From the NCBI GenBank assembly GCA_023442465.1, contig JAEZZQ010000021.1, positions 124,001 to 188,000 of the forward strand: a stretch of 64,000 bases of DNA, read 5' to 3'. The notes under the pieces are model-generated. The model did no database searches. It worked only from the letters and a program-made list of their open reading frames with translations, and was not told where the DNA came from. A program made the translations under genes and the position numbers. The stretch comes from Bacillota bacterium. Lineage in GTDB: Bacteria; Bacillota; Clostridia; Lachnospirales; Lachnospiraceae. This document shows positions 8,653 through 18,149 of this stretch, one piece after another. How positions within the stretch are numbered: the first letter of the stretch is position 1; every line of letters begins with the position of its first letter.

Positions 8653-9963
8653 TTGTCAGGTATTATATTAACCCAGAATCAAACTTTTATTATAGGGCCG
8701 GTTGCTAAGTTTCTCGGATATATAATGGAAGGAATTTTCTTCTGTTTGGATAAAATAGGTATTCCCAATATTGGTTTGGCTATTATTTTATTTACTATTG
8801 TTATTTATCTTATAATGATGCCCCTCACTATTAAGCAGCAGAAGTTCTCTAAGCTTTCGGCTAAGATGAACCCTGAACTTCAAGAGATTCAAGCGAAGTA
8901 CAAGAATAAGAAAGACAATGAAAATGCTATGAAGATGAATGAGGAGACGCAGGCTGTGTATGCGAAATACGGCGTTTCTCCTACAGGAAGCTGTCTTCAG
9001 CTCATCATTCAGATGCCTATATTGTTTGCACTCTACCGTGTGATTTATTCTATGCCTGCTTATGTAGGTAAGATTAAGGAAGCATTTTTCCCGTTGGTGG
9101 ACAAGTTGATTGCTTCCCCGGGTAGTACAGAGTTCATAAGAGCTTTTAAAGAATCCAATATGTATAATAAGCAGTTTGAGTCAGATGCTTTTACCAGCGG
9201 TACTGTGGATTATGTGCAGAATACTTTTATAGATGTCCTGAACAAGGCTTCTACCTCGGAATGGCTTTCTATTTCGGATAAGTTTCCTAATTTATCTGAA
9301 GATGTGACGAATACTCTTCATACTCTGGATAGATATAATAACTTCCTTGGTTTGAATATAGGAAATTCTCCTTCTTTTATTATGAAGGAAGCAATTGCCA
9401 GCGGAACTTATCTTATGATAGTAGCAGCCCTTGCAGTTCCTGTATTATCGGCAGTTACCCAGTGGATTAATACGAAGCTGATGCCTCAGCCGGATACAAG
9501 CAATAATAAGGATAATCCGATGGCATCTTCCATGAAGACAATGAATACCATGATGCCTATTATGTCAGCATTTTTCTGCTATACTCTTCCCGCAGGTATG
9601 GGACTTTACTGGATTGCGGGTTCGGTAGTGCGAAGTGTTCAGCAGATAGTGATTAATAAGCATATTGACAAGATGGATCTGGATGAACTTATTAAAAAGA
9701 ATGTAGAGAAGAGAAATAAGAAACTGGAGAAGTCAAAGGGTATCAATTTAAAGACAATTAATGATTATGCTAACATGAATACGAAAAATGTGGCGGCTAA
9801 GCAGGCAGAGCAGAAGGCTTCTGAGATTTCCTCAATGACGCAGCAGGAAAAGGATGAAGCGGTAAAAAAATCGACAGAGTATTATAGCAAGAGTGCAAAG
9901 CCTGGCAGTATTGCTTCCAAGGCTAATATGGTAAAACAGTATAATGAAAAGAATAATAAGTAG
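8653..9963 (+). CDS. yidC: YidC/Oxa1-family membrane protein insertase
   Basis: YidC inserts and folds membrane proteins, alone or with SecYEG. The 436-residue protein starts at TTG 8653, supported by GGAGGAG (8641-8647) directly upstream. An N-terminal hydrophobic segment is followed by the membrane helix IGLAIILFTIVIYLIMMPLT, a cytoplasmic coiled loop of Lys/Glu (KMNPELQEIQAKYKNKKD), YGVSPTGSCLQLIIQMPILFALYR and the later helices with PAGMGLYWIAGSVV. The tail after about residue 340 is long and basic. There is no lipobox. It is larger than many Gram-positive YidC proteins because of the insert at about 140-230. Confidence 0.94.
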   Translation: MSGIILTQNQTFIIGPVAKFLGYIMEGIFFCLDKIGIPNIGLAIILFTIVIYLIMMPLTIKQQKFSKLSAKMNPELQEIQAKYKNKKDNENAMKMNEETQAVYAKYGVSPTGSCLQLIIQMPILFALYRVIYSMPAYVGKIKEAFFPLVDKLIASPGSTEFIRAFKESNMYNKQFESDAFTSGTVDYVQNTFIDVLNKASTSEWLSISDKFPNLSEDVTNTLHTLDRYNNFLGLNIGNSPSFIMKEAIASGTYLMIVAALAVPVLSAVTQWINTKLMPQPDTSNNKDNPMASSMKTMNTMMPIMSAFFCYTLPAGMGLYWIAGSVVRSVQQIVINKHIDKMDLDELIKKNVEKRNKKLEKSKGINLKTINDYANMNTKNVAAKQAEQKASEISSMTQQEKDEAVKKSTEYYSKSAKPGSIASKANMVKQYNEKNNK

Positions 9964-9975
9964 GAGGGTATGGTC

Positions 9976-10599
9976 ATGGAATTTATTGAGATTTCAGCAA
10001 AAACTGTAAATGATGCGATTACGGAAGCTTGTAGAAAACTTATTGTTACGAGCGAAAAATTGGATTATGAAGTTGTGGAAGAAGGTTCCTCCGGATTTCT
10101 TGGAATTGGCTCGAAGCCTGCAGTTATTAAGGCCAGGGTGAAATCCTCTATCGATGATAAAGCGAAGATTTTCCTTGCGGATGTTTTTGAAGCGATGAAC
10201 CTTACTGTTGTAATCAATACGAAATACGATGAAGCTGACAGCTCGCTGGATATTGATTTGAGCGGTGATGAAATGGGAGTTCTTATCGGAAAGAGAGGCC
10301 AGACTCTCGATTCTCTTCAATATCTTGTATCTTTGGTAGTTAATAAGGACGCTGAAAATTATATTCGTGTGAAGGTAGATACTGAGAATTACAGACAGAG
10401 AAGAAAAGATACTCTTGAAAATCTTGCAAAAAATATGGCTTATAAGGTTAAGAGAACCAAGCGTTCTCTGTCACTCGAACCTATGAATCCTTATGAAAGA
10501 AGAATTATTCATTCTGCATTACAGGGAGATAAGTATGTGACTACTCATAGTGAAGGAGAAGAACCTTTCCGCCGCGTAGTTGTTACTTTAAAAAAATAA
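9976..10599 (+). CDS. khpB: RNA-binding protein KhpB (Jag/SpoIIIJ-associated)
   Basis: This cytoplasmic RNA-binding protein is regularly encoded after yidC. The 207 residues show the Jag-N domain (MEFIEISAKTVNDAITEACRKL, with the VVEEGSSGFLGIGSKPA end), a KH domain with GVLIGKRGQTLDSLQYLV and a C-terminal R3H domain with MNPYERRIIHSAL. The ATG at 9976 is preferred since GGAGG (9963-9967) is eight bases away; the ATG at 9970 is too close to it. A strong terminator follows at 10617-10650. Confidence 0.93.
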   Translation: MEFIEISAKTVNDAITEACRKLIVTSEKLDYEVVEEGSSGFLGIGSKPAVIKARVKSSIDDKAKIFLADVFEAMNLTVVINTKYDEADSSLDIDLSGDEMGVLIGKRGQTLDSLQYLVSLVVNKDAENYIRVKVDTENYRQRRKDTLENLAKNMAYKVKRTKRSLSLEPMNPYERRIIHSALQGDKYVTTHSEGEEPFRRVVVTLKK

Positions 10600-10616
10600 A
10601 GATGTATGATATAATA

Positions 10617-10650
10617 AACCCTTGAATCTACATGGATTCAAGGGTTTTGT
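10617..10650 (+). terminator. Intrinsic terminator after khpB
   Basis: Arms 10617-10628 and 10635-10646 form a perfect 12-bp stem with a six-base loop, and the right arm runs into a T-rich stretch. It closes the rpmH-to-khpB series. Confidence 0.88.
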
Positions 10651-10652
10651 TC

Positions 10653-10711
10653 CTTTAACAGGAAAATGCTCCTATTAAAGAAAAATAGATGCGCAGCTAC
10701 GCACGGAACAA
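10653..10711 (+). repeat. Dispersed intergenic repeat, copy 1
   Basis: This segment matches 15883-15943 closely: both have an inverted repeat (here arms 10653-10663 and 10670-10680, one mismatch) followed by AGATGCGCAGCT and CGGAACAAA. Both copies lie directly after an intrinsic terminator. Within the window only these two copies are seen. Confidence 0.7.
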
Positions 10712-10806
10712 AGGTTACTGAGAACGGAGTGAACAGTGACGAACAAAAACTCTGCTGCAGAAATATTGAGTTATTATAGTTATATATGTAAAATAAGAGG
10801 TTTATT

Positions 10807-12246
10807 ATGAAGACAGATACTATTGCAGCCATTGCTACTGCGATGGCAGATTCTGGAATTGGAATTATCAGAATCAGCGGTGAAGAAGCAATTGAAATTG
10901 CAGATAGAATGTTTCGAACGAAATCGGGAAGAAGGATTCTTCGTGAAGTCACTTCTCATACTATAAATTATGGATATATTGTGGATAACTTTGGTGAAGA
11001 GAAAAATGTTGTGGATGAAGCTGGCCTTAACGAAAAAAATGTTGTAGATGAGGTTATGGTCAGCGTTATGAAGTCTCCCGGCAGCTATACGACGGAAGAT
11101 ACGGTTGAGATTAATTGCCATGGCGGTGTTCTTATGATGAATCGTATCTTAGAGCTGGTAGTTAAGAATGGGGCCAGGATTGCAGAACCGGGGGAATTTA
11201 CGAAAAGAGCTTTTTTAAATGGAAGGATAGATTTGTCCAAAGCAGAAGCGGTTATTGACATTATTCATTCGAAGAATCAATTTGCCTTAAAAAGTTCTGT
11301 GAGCCAGTTAAAGGGTTCAGTATCTGAAGTAGTTCAAAAGCTTCGTCAGGAGCTTATTTATGAAATTGCTTTTATAGAATCTGCGCTGGATGACCCGGAG
11401 CATATTAGTCTGGAGGGCTATGGAGAAAAGCTTTTTGAAAAGACGGAGAATATTATTTCAAGGTTAAAAAAGCTGCTTGATTCTTCTGATAACGGCAAGA
11501 TGCTTAAGGAGGGGATCAGTACAGTAATTGTAGGAAAGCCTAACGCAGGCAAGTCTTCTCTTTTGAATCTTCTGGTCGGTGAGGAAAAGGCAATTGTTAC
11601 TGATATTGCAGGGACTACGAGAGATGTTTTAGAGGAATCCATAAGGCTTCATGGTATTAGTCTGAATATCATAGATACTGCAGGTATCCGGTATACTGAG
11701 GATGTGGTAGAAAAAATTGGTGTGGAAAGGGCAAGAAAATATGCTTCTTTAGCAGATTTGATCATTTTTGTAGTGGATGCTTCTCTGCCTTTGGATGAGA
11801 GTGATTATGATATCATTCGTATGATTTCCGGTAAAAAAGTGATAGTTCTTTTGAATAAAACGGATTTAGATGAAGTGGTCACAGAAAGTACTTTATCTGC
11901 AGAAATGAATGCCATGGATGTTTCTCATATCCGGATTATTAAGACTTCCACAAAGGAAAATGTAGGAATCGATTTATTGGAGCAGGCTATTAAGGATATG
12001 TTTTTCCAAGGGGAAATATCTTTTAATGATGAAGTATTCATTACGAATATGAGGCATAAAGAAGCAATTATGAACGCTTATGAAAGTATGCTTCAGGTAA
12101 GGCGTAGTTTAGAGAACGATATGCCCGAGGATTTTTATTCCATTGATTTGATGAGTGCTTATTCTTCTTTGGGTACCATAATAGGAGAAGAAGTTGGGGA
12201 AGATTTGGTAAATGAGATTTTTTCAAAGTTTTGCATGGGAAAATGA
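10807..12246 (+). CDS. mnmE: tRNA modification GTPase MnmE
   Basis: MnmE acts with MnmG to place the (carboxymethyl)aminomethyl group on wobble uridine 34 of certain tRNAs. The 479-residue protein has the N-terminal folate-binding domain (MKTDTIAAIATAMADSGIGI), a helical domain and an inserted GTPase with G1 GKPNAGKSS, G2/G3 AGTTRD and DTAGIR, and G4 NKTDL. It ends in the required FCMGK. It is a little longer than usual: an 11-residue direct duplication (EKNVVDE twice, nucleotides 10999 and 11032) sits in the N-terminal domain. mnmG follows after 80 bp. Confidence 0.96.
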   Translation: MKTDTIAAIATAMADSGIGIIRISGEEAIEIADRMFRTKSGRRILREVTSHTINYGYIVDNFGEEKNVVDEAGLNEKNVVDEVMVSVMKSPGSYTTEDTVEINCHGGVLMMNRILELVVKNGARIAEPGEFTKRAFLNGRIDLSKAEAVIDIIHSKNQFALKSSVSQLKGSVSEVVQKLRQELIYEIAFIESALDDPEHISLEGYGEKLFEKTENIISRLKKLLDSSDNGKMLKEGISTVIVGKPNAGKSSLLNLLVGEEKAIVTDIAGTTRDVLEESIRLHGISLNIIDTAGIRYTEDVVEKIGVERARKYASLADLIIFVVDASLPLDESDYDIIRMISGKKVIVLLNKTDLDEVVTESTLSAEMNAMDVSHIRIIKTSTKENVGIDLLEQAIKDMFFQGEISFNDEVFITNMRHKEAIMNAYESMLQVRRSLENDMPEDFYSIDLMSAYSSLGTIIGEEVGEDLVNEIFSKFCMGK

Positions 12247-12326
12247 TTCTGTGGATAGTTGCCAAGTTTATGTGAATTTGATTTTGGTTCATTGTTTTTA
12301 CGGGAATAACGAAAGAAGGAAATAAA

Positions 12327-14219
12327 ATGTTTGGAACTAATATAAAAGAAGAAGTGGATGTTTGTGTAGTCGGAGCCGGACATGCCGGATGTGAAGCTGC
12401 TTTGGCTTGTGCGAGGCTTGGACTTAATACCGTTATTTTTACTGTCAGTGTGGACAGTATCGCACTTATGCCATGTAATCCTAATATAGGAGGTTCCTCC
12501 AAAGGACATCTGGTAAGGGAAATAGATGCTCTTGGCGGAGAAATGGGAAAAAATATAGATAAGACTTTTATTCAGTCTAAAATGCTCAACGTATCTAAGG
12601 GTCCGGCAGTTCATTCTCTTAGGGCCCAGGCAGATAAGGCAGAGTATTCCAGACTTATGAGAAAAGTTTTGGAAAATCAGGATCATCTGACGATCAAGCA
12701 GGCGGAGATATGTGAGCTGCTTACGGAGGATAACCATATTGTTGGCGTAAAAACCTTTACCGGTACGGTTTATGAATGTAAGGCAGTAATTCTTTGTACC
12801 GGGACTTATTTAAAGGCCAGGTGCCTTTGCGGGGAAAGTATTACTTATACGGGACCTAACGGGCTGCAGGCAGCAAATCATCTGACGGATTCGTTGAGAA
12901 AGCTTGGAATAGAAATGAGAAGGTTTAAGACGGGTACTCCTGCGAGAATGGACAAAAGAAGTTTGGATTTTTCAAAAATGGAGGAGCAGTTTGGAGATGA
13001 AAGAGTAGTTCCTTTTTCTTTTTCCACCGATCCGGAGGATGTACAGATAGATCAGGCTTCCTGTTGGCTGACTTATACGAATGAGATCACCCATGAAATC
13101 ATACGCGGGAATCTGGATCGTTCTCCTATTTATGCCGGAATTATAGAGGGAACAGGACCGAGGTATTGTCCCTCTATTGAAGATAAGGTAGTAAAGTTCG
13201 CGGATAAGGAAAGACACCAGGTATTTATTGAGCCGGAAGGTCTTCATACCAATGAGATGTATGTGGCAGGAATGTCCTCTTCTCTTCCGGAGGATGTGCA
13301 GCTTGCCATGTATCGTACAGTTCCGGGAATGGAAAATTGTAAGATAGTGAGAAACGCATATGCAATAGAATACGATTGTATTAATCCGAGACAGTTATTT
13401 CCTACTTTGGAATTCAAAAATATAAAAGGGCTTTTCAGTGCCGGACAATTTAATGGAAGCAGTGGATATGAAGAGGCGGCAGCTCAGGGATTGGTTGCCG
13501 GAATTAACGCTGCCCTGTCCATTCAGAATAAAGATCAGCTTGTGATAGACCGTTCAGAAGCTTATGTAGGTGTATTGATTGATGATTTAGTGACTAAGGA
13601 AAGCTTTGAGCCTTACCGGATGATGACCTCGAGGGCTGAGTATAGGTTGATCCTGCGTCAGGATAATGCAGATTTGCGCCTTCGGGAGAAGGGATACAAG
13701 GCAGGACTCATTTCCGAGGAAGTTTATAAATCTGTCCTCGATAAAAGGGAATTGATAGATAAAGAGGTTTATCGCCTTAAGAATACATCTATCGGGGCCT
13801 CAAAAAATATTCAGGAGTTTTTATCTTTAAAAGGAAGCTCTATTTTAAAAACCGGAACGAATCTATCGGAGTTAATTTGCCGGCCGGAGCTTTCTTATGA
13901 GATTTTATCTGAAATCGATGTAAACAGACAGCCTTTGCCTGTGGATGTCATAGAGCAGGTGGAGATAGAGATTAAATATGAGGGTTATATTTCCCGCCAG
14001 ATGAGGCAGGTGGAGCAGTTTAAGAAGATGGAAAAGAAAAAGATTCCTTCTGATTTGGATTATAATGATATAAAAAGCCTTCGTTTGGAGGCGCGGCAGA
14101 AGTTGATTTCTTATAAGCCGGTATCGGTTGGTCAGGCTTCCAGAATTTCCGGGGTTTCTCCTGCGGATATTTCTGTTTTGCTTGTTTATTTGGAGCAGTT
14201 TAATAAAAATAATAAGTGA
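12327..14219 (+). CDS. mnmG: tRNA uridine modification enzyme MnmG (GidA)
   Basis: MnmG is the FAD-dependent partner of MnmE in wobble-uridine modification. The 630 residues fit the family. The FAD site VDVCVVGAGHAGCEAALA is at residues 9-26, followed by the signature PCNPNIGGSSKGHLVREIDALGG. The later GLFSAGQFNGSSGYEEAAAQG and MMTSRAEYRLILRQDNAD segments are typical. The C-terminal MnmE-binding part ends near residue 625. The ATG at 12327 has AGAAGGA just upstream. Pairing with mnmE supports the assignment. Confidence 0.97.
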   Translation: MFGTNIKEEVDVCVVGAGHAGCEAALACARLGLNTVIFTVSVDSIALMPCNPNIGGSSKGHLVREIDALGGEMGKNIDKTFIQSKMLNVSKGPAVHSLRAQADKAEYSRLMRKVLENQDHLTIKQAEICELLTEDNHIVGVKTFTGTVYECKAVILCTGTYLKARCLCGESITYTGPNGLQAANHLTDSLRKLGIEMRRFKTGTPARMDKRSLDFSKMEEQFGDERVVPFSFSTDPEDVQIDQASCWLTYTNEITHEIIRGNLDRSPIYAGIIEGTGPRYCPSIEDKVVKFADKERHQVFIEPEGLHTNEMYVAGMSSSLPEDVQLAMYRTVPGMENCKIVRNAYAIEYDCINPRQLFPTLEFKNIKGLFSAGQFNGSSGYEEAAAQGLVAGINAALSIQNKDQLVIDRSEAYVGVLIDDLVTKESFEPYRMMTSRAEYRLILRQDNADLRLREKGYKAGLISEEVYKSVLDKRELIDKEVYRLKNTSIGASKNIQEFLSLKGSSILKTGTNLSELICRPELSYEILSEIDVNRQPLPVDVIEQVEIEIKYEGYISRQMRQVEQFKKMEKKKIPSDLDYNDIKSLRLEARQKLISYKPVSVGQASRISGVSPADISVLLVYLEQFNKNNK

Positions 14220-14336
14220 TCCGATAGTGTAATTTTGTAAGAGTGAAGTACTGTCATACAGTATTGTTGTACATTAATTATTGCTTCGGAGCAGTGTGTT
14301 GAGTAGTAATTAAGTTTTAAAAAGGAAAGGTTTAAT

Positions 14337-15101
14337 ATGTTTGAAAATGATTTGAAGGAATTTGGAATTCATTTGAGTGACTTACAGAAATCTCAGTTCA
14401 TGCAGTATTATGAGCTTTTAGTCGAGTGGAATTCTTTTATGAATTTGACAGCAATTACAGATTTCGATGAGGTTATGAAAAAGCATTTCATCGATAGCCT
14501 TTCTATTGTTAAGGCTTTTGACTATATGAATGAAAATTCCGATAGCAAATCGGACTTTTTTTTGAACGCTGAGAAATGTAAAGTGATAGACATCGGAACT
14601 GGTGCAGGTTTTCCCGGTATTCCTTTAAAGATTGCTTTTCCTGATATTAAGGTTACTTTGTTAGATTCTCTTCAGAAACGAGTTAAATTTTTAGATGAGG
14701 TAATAGGTAAGCTGGGACTTTCAGGTATTGATACTCTTCATGGACGTGCTGAGGATTATGCTAAGCCGGATAAGTTGAATGAGGATAAGACGCTCAGGGA
14801 AAAATATGATTTATGTGTATCCAGAGCGGTGGCCAATCTTTCTACTCTTTCGGAGCTATGTCTTCCTTTTGTGAAAAAAGATGGATTATTTATTTCTTAT
14901 AAATCAGAAAAATTGACAGATGAGTTAAAAGAGGCGGGAAGGGCAGTAACGATGCTTGGCGGAAAGGTGGAGGGTCAGGTTTGTTTTGAACTGCCTGGTT
15001 CAGATATTAGTAGAAATCTTCTTATCATAAAGAAAGTAAAAAGTACACCGGCGAAGTTTCCCAGAAAGGCGGGGCTTCCGGCGAAAGAACCTATAAAATA
15101 A
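14337..15101 (+). CDS. rsmG: 16S rRNA (guanine527-N7)-methyltransferase RsmG
   Basis: RsmG methylates G527 of 16S rRNA using S-adenosylmethionine. The 254 residues carry VIDIGTGAGFPGIPLKIAFP (SAM site), VTLLDSLQKRVKFLDEV and SRAVANLSTLSELCLPFV. A short insert near residues 58-78 (ENSDSKSDFFLNAEKC) is a small departure from many homologues. AAAGG precedes the ATG at 14337. A 117-bp spacer separates it from mnmG; the order is the usual one. Confidence 0.95.
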   Translation: MFENDLKEFGIHLSDLQKSQFMQYYELLVEWNSFMNLTAITDFDEVMKKHFIDSLSIVKAFDYMNENSDSKSDFFLNAEKCKVIDIGTGAGFPGIPLKIAFPDIKVTLLDSLQKRVKFLDEVIGKLGLSGIDTLHGRAEDYAKPDKLNEDKTLREKYDLCVSRAVANLSTLSELCLPFVKKDGLFISYKSEKLTDELKEAGRAVTMLGGKVEGQVCFELPGSDISRNLLIIKKVKSTPAKFPRKAGLPAKEPIK

Positions 15102-15135
15102 GAAGTAGCTTTAATATAATATATAAGGGGGATTA

Positions 15136-15828
15136 ATGAAGGCTCTTAGGATTAATATAGGAAAAATACCTGCTATAATATGGGGTGAGAAATCGGATAA
15201 AATATATATTTTTGTCCATGGAAAAATGTCTTGTAAAGAAAGCGCTGAGTTATTTGCAAGGATTGCTCAGGGGAAAGGTTATCAGACAATCAGTTTCGAT
15301 TTACCTGCTCATGGTGAGCGGCAAGAGGAGGAACGAAAGTGCGATATCTGGAACGGCAAAGAGGATTTAGAAGAAATTGGTGATTATGTTTTTTCAAAGT
15401 GGGAAAGAGTATCTCTTTTTGGCTCCAGTTTAGGAGCATTCTTCAGTCTGCATGGGTATAAGGATAGGAAACTGGAAAATTGTTTGTTTCAATCGCCTGT
15501 TTTGGATATGGAATATCTCATTCATCAAATGTTTATTTGGTTCAGTGTCTCAGAATCGATGCTTGAAGAGAAAAGAGAGATTGAGACACCCATAGATATT
15601 TTATCGTGGGATTATTATACTTTTGTAAAAGAGAATCCTATTGTGAAATGGAATTTTCCGACACACATTTTATATGGGTCGAAGGATAATTTGCAGAGCT
15701 TGGAGGTTATTGAAAATTTTGCAGAGAAATTTCATTGTGATCTTACGGTCTCCGAGAACAGTGAGCATCCTTTTATGGATGAAAGTGATGCGCTGGTTGT
15801 AGAGAATTGGTTGATGACCAATATATAA
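15136..15828 (+). CDS. Alpha/beta hydrolase, substrate unknown
   Basis: The 230-residue cytoplasmic protein has an alpha/beta hydrolase layout: FVHGKMSCKESAEL (oxyanion region), FDLPAHGE, a nucleophile elbow FGSSLGAFFS with Ser at about residue 98, YGSKDN as the likely acid strand and SEHPFMDES with the probable catalytic histidine. Esterase or lipase-like activity is expected, but no substrate can be read from sequence. It starts 34 bp after rsmG with a GGGGG ribosome site and ends at a strong terminator, so it may be the last gene of the rsmG unit. Confidence 0.8.
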   Translation: MKALRINIGKIPAIIWGEKSDKIYIFVHGKMSCKESAELFARIAQGKGYQTISFDLPAHGERQEEERKCDIWNGKEDLEEIGDYVFSKWERVSLFGSSLGAFFSLHGYKDRKLENCLFQSPVLDMEYLIHQMFIWFSVSESMLEEKREIETPIDILSWDYYTFVKENPIVKWNFPTHILYGSKDNLQSLEVIENFAEKFHCDLTVSENSEHPFMDESDALVVENWLMTNI

Positions 15829-15830
15829 AG

Positions 15831-15886
15831 AAATCCAAATGAAACCATATTTTAAATGTGAAAGGTTTCATTTGGATTTGTTTTTT
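15831..15886 (+). terminator. Intrinsic terminator after the hydrolase gene
   Basis: Arms 15831-15846 and 15864-15879 form a perfect 16-bp stem with a 17-base loop, followed by GTTTTTT. It also lies downstream of the convergent gene at 15998-16963. Confidence 0.9.
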
Positions 15887-15943
15887 AATAGGAAAGTGCT
15901 CCTATTAAAGAAAGATAGATGCGCAGCTGCGCGCGCGGAACAA
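15883..15943 (+). repeat. Dispersed intergenic repeat, copy 2
   Basis: This is the second copy of the element at 10653-10711. Its inverted repeat is perfect here over ten bases (15884-15893 and 15900-15909), followed by AGATGCGCAGCTGCGC, which includes the palindrome GCGCAGCTGCGC, and CGGAACAAA. It overlaps the T-run of the preceding terminator. Confidence 0.7.
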
Positions 15944-15997
15944 AAGCTGTGCTGTTGAAGTACTTGGCCGCGAGAGTGTGTAAAGCACACTTTTGTT

Positions 15998-16963
15998 TTA
16001 TTGGGGAGTCAGAAATACGTCAATGTATCCGTAAGTTTTTTCAGGTGCTTCCAAGTGAGGAAGGTGCTTTGTATAGGGAATGTAGGAAGCTTCGATCGCG
16101 CTGTTATAATAAATATAATTCTCTAAGGATGTATGAATGTTTTCCTTTCCGTTCCCCCCGATGAGATATATACTGTTGTTGACTTCTTTCAAGGCATGGA
16201 TAATATTGGTATTAATATATTTTCCCATATAGCTGGAAAAAGCATATTTCGAGGTGTGGTCTGGAAGATGAGCTGCTTCCAGATAGGCAGAAATATCTTT
16301 TTCCTCTATATTTAATGTGCTGTAAAAATATTCTTCCCTGAAAGACTTTTCGATAGATGTCCTATTTGTAAGAAAGTTATATACAAAAGTTCCGATAACG
16401 GGTACATCCAGCAATAATTTAAAAGCCCTCGTCTGTTTGGACGGAATCTGGTTAGATTCATACAGGTTCTGTGGATTGATGAAAATCATTTTGTCGATTA
16501 CTTCCGGATCATTGTGGCAAGCCATTACTGTGATAGGAGCTGAATCCCCTGTAGCTATTATGTCTGTTTTTTTGCCTATAATGTTTTTAATAAAATCTAT
16601 GATAAGCTGTACATATAGGTAATTAGTGTAGGTCATATTCGGTTTATCCGATAGTCCATAACCCAATAAGTCAATAGAATATACTTCGTGATTTGTTGCC
16701 AGCATGTCCGTAATCTTGCTGAATTCATAAACAGAACTTCCTACCTTTAGGTCGTGGATGAGCAGTAAAGGGGAGCCTTCTCCCTTTTTAGTATAACGTA
16801 TCTTGCCAAATCTCCATTCATAATAGTTATTTTTCGGATAACGAAGGTGATTCTTGGCGGTGTATATGGAATAGTAAACTCTGTTTATTATATGAATTGC
16901 GATGGTGCTAAGTCCTGATAAAATCAAGAGTTGTTTTAATTTCTGTTTCATATGATTAACCAT
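15998..16963 (-). CDS. Membrane-anchored alpha/beta hydrolase
   Basis: The 321-residue protein begins with a positively charged stretch and one hydrophobic segment (LLILSGLSTIAIHIINRVYYSI, about residues 12-33), suggesting a membrane anchor. The hydrolase part has LLLIHDLKVGSSVYEF, YSIDLLGYGLSDKP, an atypical nucleophile elbow ATGDSAPIT with Ser at about 141 and a C-terminal KHLPHLEAPE with the candidate catalytic histidine. The substrate is unknown. GGGAGG lies just upstream, two bases from the ATG at 16963 and 14 from that at 16951, so either start is possible. It is transcribed opposite to its neighbours. Confidence 0.78.
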   Translation of the reverse strand: MVNHMKQKLKQLLILSGLSTIAIHIINRVYYSIYTAKNHLRYPKNNYYEWRFGKIRYTKKGEGSPLLLIHDLKVGSSVYEFSKITDMLATNHEVYSIDLLGYGLSDKPNMTYTNYLYVQLIIDFIKNIIGKKTDIIATGDSAPITVMACHNDPEVIDKMIFINPQNLYESNQIPSKQTRAFKLLLDVPVIGTFVYNFLTNRTSIEKSFREEYFYSTLNIEEKDISAYLEAAHLPDHTSKYAFSSYMGKYINTNIIHALKEVNNSIYLIGGNGKENIHTSLENYIYYNSAIEASYIPYTKHLPHLEAPEKTYGYIDVFLTPQ

Positions 16964-17174
16964 GTCCTCCCATAGCCTTAATTTTTGACTTACTACTTCA
17001 TTGTATTATATTTGTAAAGTGATTACAAATAAAATTGTTAAAATGTCTTTTCATAGTATTTATTTTATTATATTATATCAATAGTAATTTTTTGAATCAA
17101 TCATTTTACAAAATATAATGAAAATGTGATATAATATAACTTAATAAATTTTTGGTGTTGTATGGGGACTCTGG

Positions 17175-18149
17175 ATGCTGGATGAATTATATGTAAATTT
17201 AAAAGAAATGTATAACGGTTTTTTTAAAGAACAACAAGAATTACAGGATATGCTAGAGAACAATAAAAACCGAATTGCACAGATTGATAATTATTTGCAT
17301 GAGAATGATGCAGACTTTTGGAGAGCTGAAAAACTAAATATTGAGAATGATAATCAATATTATTATGAAAAACTCAATGTTTTAAGTAATAGAATAAAGA
17401 TTTTGGGTAATGAATTAAACCTTTTGAATAGAAGTTTTATTTCTAAGAAAGATAAGTCAGATGTTGATTCGTACAAGCGTGTCAGATGTAATCAGCAGAA
17501 TATTGGTGAGCAGCGTCAAATTCTTGATATTCAAGAAAAAGAACGCCAGCGTATAGCACGGGATTTGCATGATACTTCTCTCCAGAATCTTGCTTTATTA
17601 GTACATAAGATAGAACTGACGTCTATGTATATGGATCAGGATATTATAAAAGCTAAGCTTGAACTTGCTTCTGTAAACAAAAGCCTCAAATCTGTTATTC
17701 AAGATATACGAAATACGATTTTTGATTTGAGGCCTATGATTTTTGATGATTTGGGATTAAAGAATGCATTTGAAAAATTGATTTATAAATTCAGAGAGTC
17801 TTCAAAGTGTGATATTAAATTTGAGGTGGATGAAATCGAGTGTGGTAATTCTTTGGTGCTGATGACGATATATAGAATTGTTGAAGAATGTGTCAATAAT
17901 GCTTTGAAGCATTCAGAAGGCGATAAGGTCATTTTTACTTTGAAAAATGAAAAAGGCGGCTGCTCGATTGAAGTTACGGATAATGGACAGAGCTTCGATT
18001 GCGATGAAGTTCTGTCTCCAGAGGAAAGACATTTTGGGTTATATATTTTGAGAGAAAGAGTTGAGCTTCTATCAGGGAGTATAAATATTGATTCTAAGCC
18101 GGGTATTGGAACTGCTATACATATATTTATTCCGTTGTTGGAAATGTGA
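17175..18149 (+). CDS. Soluble DegS/NarL-class sensor histidine kinase
   Basis: The 324-residue protein has no membrane segment. Residues 1-115 are strongly coiled-coil. A HisKA_3 dimerisation box follows, QEKERQRIARDLHDTSLQN, with phospho-acceptor His at about 132. The ATPase has the N-box RIVEECVNNALKHSE and G-box DNGQSFDCD, then GLYILRERVELLSG. This layout matches DegS-like kinases, which sense a cytoplasmic signal. The partner is most likely the NarL-type regulator 320 bp downstream. The start at 17175 is a reasonable but unproven choice because no strong ribosome site precedes it. Confidence 0.87.
   Translation: MLDELYVNLKEMYNGFFKEQQELQDMLENNKNRIAQIDNYLHENDADFWRAEKLNIENDNQYYYEKLNVLSNRIKILGNELNLLNRSFISKKDKSDVDSYKRVRCNQQNIGEQRQILDIQEKERQRIARDLHDTSLQNLALLVHKIELTSMYMDQDIIKAKLELASVNKSLKSVIQDIRNTIFDLRPMIFDDLGLKNAFEKLIYKFRESSKCDIKFEVDEIECGNSLVLMTIYRIVEECVNNALKHSEGDKVIFTLKNEKGGCSIEVTDNGQSFDCDEVLSPEERHFGLYILRERVELLSGSINIDSKPGIGTAIHIFIPLLEM

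Noticed and set aside
12159..12737. Leftward open frame across the mnmE end and mnmG start
   Set aside because: It lies opposite two well-supported genes and shows no recognisable domain or ribosome site.
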